Assembly: GCF_026391055.1 (NCBI RefSeq)
Contig: NZ_JAPLET010000028.1
Location: forward strand, 1 to 54,869
From: Spirosoma sp.
GTDB lineage: Bacteria > Bacteroidota > Bacteroidia > Cytophagales > Spirosomataceae
Length of the DNA: 54,869 nucleotides
Reading direction: 5' to 3'
Part shown: one piece after another, positions 52,617 through 54,869 of the stretch
Position numbering within the stretch: position 1 is the first letter of the stretch
Layout: every line of letters starts with the position of its first letter
Made by a program: the position numbers and the translations under genes
Notes under the pieces: model-generated
What the model was told of the DNA's origin: nothing
The model's database searches: none
What the model saw: the letters and a program-made list of their open reading frames with translations, nothing else

Positions 52617-53891
52617 ATGCAACTAAATAACCGTACTTACCAGATTCAGGGTGTCGATTTACTGGAGATAGCCGACCAATTCGGCCTTCCGTTATACGTC
52701 TATGACGCCGACAAAATTATCGAAAAAATCGGCTTGCTCCGGTCTTCATTTGCCGGCGTCAACCTAAAGATAAAATATGCGGCCAAAGCGCTGACAAATA
52801 TTTCCATTCTGAAGCTGATGCGTCAGCAGGGCGTGGAAATGGATTCGGTATCGGTCAATGAAGCCCGCATGGGGATGCTGGCTGGTTTTGAGCCGGGGCA
52901 GATTATGTTTACGCCAAGCGGGGTATCGTTCGATGAAATCCGCGAAGCCGTTTCGCTTGGCTTACAGTTAAACGTCGATAGCCTGCCGTTATTGGAATGG
53001 GTTGGCCAAACCTACGGAACGCAGGTCCCCATCAGCATCCGGATTAATCCCCACATCAGCGAAGGCGGCAATATTAAGATTTCAACCGGTCATGCCGACT
53101 CGAAGTTTGGTATTTCCATTCTGCAACGCGACCAAATCCGTGCCCTGGTGGAACAATACCAGATTCCGGTAGCGGGCCTGCACATCCATACGGGTTCGGA
53201 TTTCAAAAATGCCGGTGCCTTCCTACGCGGTGCCGAGGTCCTGTTCGACCTGGCCAGCGATTACCCAAGCCTGTCGTTCATTGATTTTGGCAGCGGTTTC
53301 AAGGTGGCCTATAAAGAAGGCGACCATATTACGGATGTTGAAGAACTCGGTCGTCAGGTGTCGGCTGCATTCCAGAACTTCTGTAAGAATTACGGTCGTG
53401 ACCTCGAACTTTGGTTCGAGCCGGGTAAATTTCTGGTGAGCGAAAGCGGCCATCTGCTGGTGAAAACCAACATCGTTAAAGAGAACCCAACGCGTACGTT
53501 CGTAGCGGTCGATTCGGGTTTGAACCACCTCATTCGCCCAATGATGTACGATGCGTATCACGATATTAAAAATATTTCGAATCCACAGACCGCAGGCGAC
53601 CCGGTAACTGAAAAGACCTACAACGTCGTGGGCTACATCTGCGAAACGGACACCTTTGCTACGGACCGAGTCCTACCGGAAGTAAAACCCGGCGACGTAT
53701 TGTCTTTTGAGAATGCCGGTGCCTATGGTTTTAGCATGGCCTCTAATTACAACGCCCGTTTCCGACCGGCCGAAGTACTGGTTTACGAAGGAACACCGTA
53801 CCTGATCCGTCAACGCGAAACGTTCGAGGATCTAGTTCGTGGCCAAGTAGATTTATCAATCTTTAATCAACAGGAAATACTAAATGTATAG
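52617..53891 (+). CDS. lysA: Diaminopimelate decarboxylase
   Basis: 424 residues, fold-type III PLP enzyme. PLP lysine in IKYAAKALTNISIL at about 52-65; HIHTGSDFKNAG at about 189-200; glycine loop FIDFGSGFKVAYKEGD at about 219-234; EPGKFLVSESGHLLVKTNIV; and CETDTFATDRVLPE plus FENAGAYGFSMASNYNARF, the substrate-binding Cys-Glu and Tyr regions typical of LysA. It converts meso-diaminopimelate to lysine and CO2. The stop codon lies within the left arm of a long hairpin, and a YebC gene follows. Confidence 0.93.
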   Translation: MQLNNRTYQIQGVDLLEIADQFGLPLYVYDADKIIEKIGLLRSSFAGVNLKIKYAAKALTNISILKLMRQQGVEMDSVSVNEARMGMLAGFEPGQIMFTPSGVSFDEIREAVSLGLQLNVDSLPLLEWVGQTYGTQVPISIRINPHISEGGNIKISTGHADSKFGISILQRDQIRALVEQYQIPVAGLHIHTGSDFKNAGAFLRGAEVLFDLASDYPSLSFIDFGSGFKVAYKEGDHITDVEELGRQVSAAFQNFCKNYGRDLELWFEPGKFLVSESGHLLVKTNIVKENPTRTFVAVDSGLNHLIRPMMYDAYHDIKNISNPQTAGDPVTEKTYNVVGYICETDTFATDRVLPEVKPGDVLSFENAGAYGFSMASNYNARFRPAEVLVYEGTPYLIRQRETFEDLVRGQVDLSIFNQQEILNV

Positions 53892-53941
53892 TGTATAATG
53901 GCAAATGCCAGTTCGCAATAGGCCATTAGACACTATACATT
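53883..53941. repeat. Long palindromic element between lysA and the YebC gene
   Basis: AATGTATAGTGT (53883-53894) is exactly complementary to ACACTATACATT (53930-53941). After a 2-nt internal mismatch, AATGGC (53897-53902) pairs with GCCATT (53922-53927). The loop is 19 nt. It contains the lysA stop and fills nearly the whole intergenic gap. Similar AT-rich palindromes are common between Bacteroidota genes; it may be a dispersed repeat rather than a terminator. Confidence 0.7.
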
Positions 53942-53961
53942 TTACATTATTCATTACAGCA

Positions 53962-54675
53962 ATGGGACGCGCATTTGAATACCGGAAAGCCCGGAAAATG
54001 AAACGGTGGGGGCAAATGGCTAAGACCTTCACCCGTATTGGTAAAGATATTGTCATGGCCGTGAAAAGCGGTGGCCCCGACCCTGATAGTAACGGGCGAC
54101 TGCGGGCTATTATCCAGAATGCCAAGGCGGCCAACATGCCGAAAGAAAACGTTGACCGGGCCATCAAAAAAGCCTCGTCGAAGGAGCAGGAGGACTACAA
54201 AGAAATCGTGTACGAAGCGTACGCTCCCCACGGCATAGCGCTAGTGATCGAGACGGCTACCGACAATCATAACCGCACGGTAGCTAACGTTCGGAGTTAC
54301 CTGAACAAACTTGGTGGTAGCCTGGGCACGCAAGGTATGCTCGACTTTATGTTCGACCGCAAATCGGTATTTCGGATTACGGCCGAAGGTATCGACCAGG
54401 AAGAACTCGAACTCGAACTGATCGACGTGGGTGGCGACGAAGTTGAGTTTGACGAAGAAGCCGGCCAGTATGTTATCTACGGCGAGTTCACCGCTTTCGG
54501 AAGCATTCAGAAGTTTCTTGAAGAAAAAGGCTACGAAATCAAACAGGCCGAGTTCGAACGGATTCCGAACGACTACAAAGAGCTAACCGATGAGGAGGTT
54601 GCCGATGTCGAAAAGCTCATCGAACGGATCGAAGAGGACGACGATGTTCAGATGGTTTATCACAATATGAAATAA
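53962..54675 (+). CDS. YebC/PmpR-family regulatory protein
   Basis: 237 residues from the ATG at 53962, which gives the family N-terminus GRAFEYRKARKMKRWGQMAK. Other conserved blocks: IVMAVKSGGPDPDSNGRLR at about 30-48, ANMPKENVDRAIKKASSKEQ at about 57-76, EAYAPHGIALVIETATDNHNR at about 84-104 and GTQGMLDFMFDRKSVF at about 121-136. The C-terminus is acidic. The family includes PmpR-type transcriptional regulators and the TACO1 relative implicated in translation, recently linked to relief of ribosome stalling at proline stretches. The gene ends in a strong terminator. Confidence 0.9.
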   Translation: MGRAFEYRKARKMKRWGQMAKTFTRIGKDIVMAVKSGGPDPDSNGRLRAIIQNAKAANMPKENVDRAIKKASSKEQEDYKEIVYEAYAPHGIALVIETATDNHNRTVANVRSYLNKLGGSLGTQGMLDFMFDRKSVFRITAEGIDQEELELELIDVGGDEVEFDEEAGQYVIYGEFTAFGSIQKFLEEKGYEIKQAEFERIPNDYKELTDEEVADVEKLIERIEEDDDVQMVYHNMK

Positions 54676-54704
54676 AAAAAGGCCGGTTTAACCGGCCTTT
54701 TTTT
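54674..54704. terminator. Bidirectional intrinsic terminator
   Basis: A7 (54674-54680), GGCCGG stem with CCGGCC (54681-54697, 5-nt loop), T7 (54698-54704). Fully symmetric, so it serves both the YebC gene and the convergent minus-strand gene entering from the right. Confidence 0.92.
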
Positions 54705-54716
54705 ATTTCATTCGAT

Positions 54717-54869
54717 CTATCTCGATCCACTACCTTCTCGGATGATCTGGACCCAGCTTTTGAGGATCTGGGGGGGGGCGTTGCGGTTGAGCAACGCATA
54801 GTGCACCGTGGCCTGATAGTAGTACAAACCCGTGGGCAGCTCCTGCCCGTCACTGCTCCGCCCGTCCCA
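54717..54869 (-). CDS. C-terminal end of a gliding-motility/T9SS type B sorted protein (5' part outside window)
   Basis: The minus-strand frame from the right edge reads WDGRSSDGQELPTGLYYYQA, then TVHYALLNRNAPPQILKSWV and QIIREGSGSR before a TAG. This is the typical end of the gliding motility-associated C-terminal (CHU_C/type B T9SS) domain, recognised from WDGR..GQELP.G.YYY and the final WVQIIR. Proteins with it are large, secreted by the type IX system and often contain PKD repeats; the rest lies beyond the window. A C9 tract inside the codons for Ala-Pro-Pro is a possible slippage site. Confidence 0.75.
   Translation of the reverse strand, partial: WDGRSSDGQELPTGLYYYQATVHYALLNRNAPPQILKSWVQIIREGSGSR

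Overview
The window looks like a chromosomal segment of a Bacteroidota member, most like the order Cytophagales (Spirosoma-type); the genus is inference, the phylum is well supported. Evidence: two SusC/SusD outer-membrane pairs, a gliding-motility/T9SS-type C-terminal sorting domain at the right edge, many secreted proteins with Bacteroidota-style signal peptides, promoters matching TTTG-N20-TAnnTTTG rather than -35/-10 boxes, and the Bacteroidota form of the S-adenosylmethionine (SAM) riboswitch. No tRNA, rRNA, CRISPR array, transposase or integrase was seen.

Left end (1-9465, all minus strand): four co-directional genes for exported proteins. In reading order they encode a small secreted protein, a tail-fibre-like repeat protein, a TPR protein and a giant surface protein built of a 131-residue repeat with an exact 393-bp period. 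The giant gene runs off the left edge. Next (9938-12730) come an arginine deiminase-type enzyme and a CtlX-type hydrolase, a pair that fits arginine-to-citrulline-to-ornithine breakdown. At 12823-16541 lies a MarR regulator with the same 17-bp putative operator in front of itself and in front of a small downstream ORF. Two short-chain dehydrogenases, an outer-membrane barrel protein and decayed gene fragments lie around it.

Middle (16621-29832, minus strand): an S8 protease, then two tandem copies of a susC-susD-small lipoprotein module. No glycoside hydrolase lies beside them, so the substrate is unknown. From 30533 to 36431 there is an exported M20 amidohydrolase, an SDR and LD-carboxypeptidase pair, and an inward-rectifier-type K+ channel divergent from a Na+/H+ antiporter. 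From 36636 to 40345 there is a compact glycan/lipid-glycosylation set: GT2 glycosyltransferase, polysaccharide deacetylase, GT87-like membrane mannosyltransferase, and SAM methyltransferase.

Right part (40390-54869): a DciA/DUF721 gene, then a SAM riboswitch controlling metY and metX (homocysteine synthesis by direct sulfhydrylation), followed by an SGNH hydrolase and an esterase. The minus strand then carries a lipase-META fusion, a GH1-like glycosidase, an exported MTA/SAH nucleosidase homologue, an AzgA-type purine permease, a NagB-type deaminase and a PhoD-type phosphatase. The plus strand ends with lysA and a YebC/PmpR gene closed by a strong bidirectional terminator, behind which the tail of a T9SS-sorted protein enters from the right.

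Many gene ends carry long, near-perfect inverted repeats that often include the stop codon; several share a GTGAAGTGG/GTAAGT-like sequence. Function calls are from reading the translations by eye and have not been confirmed by database search.
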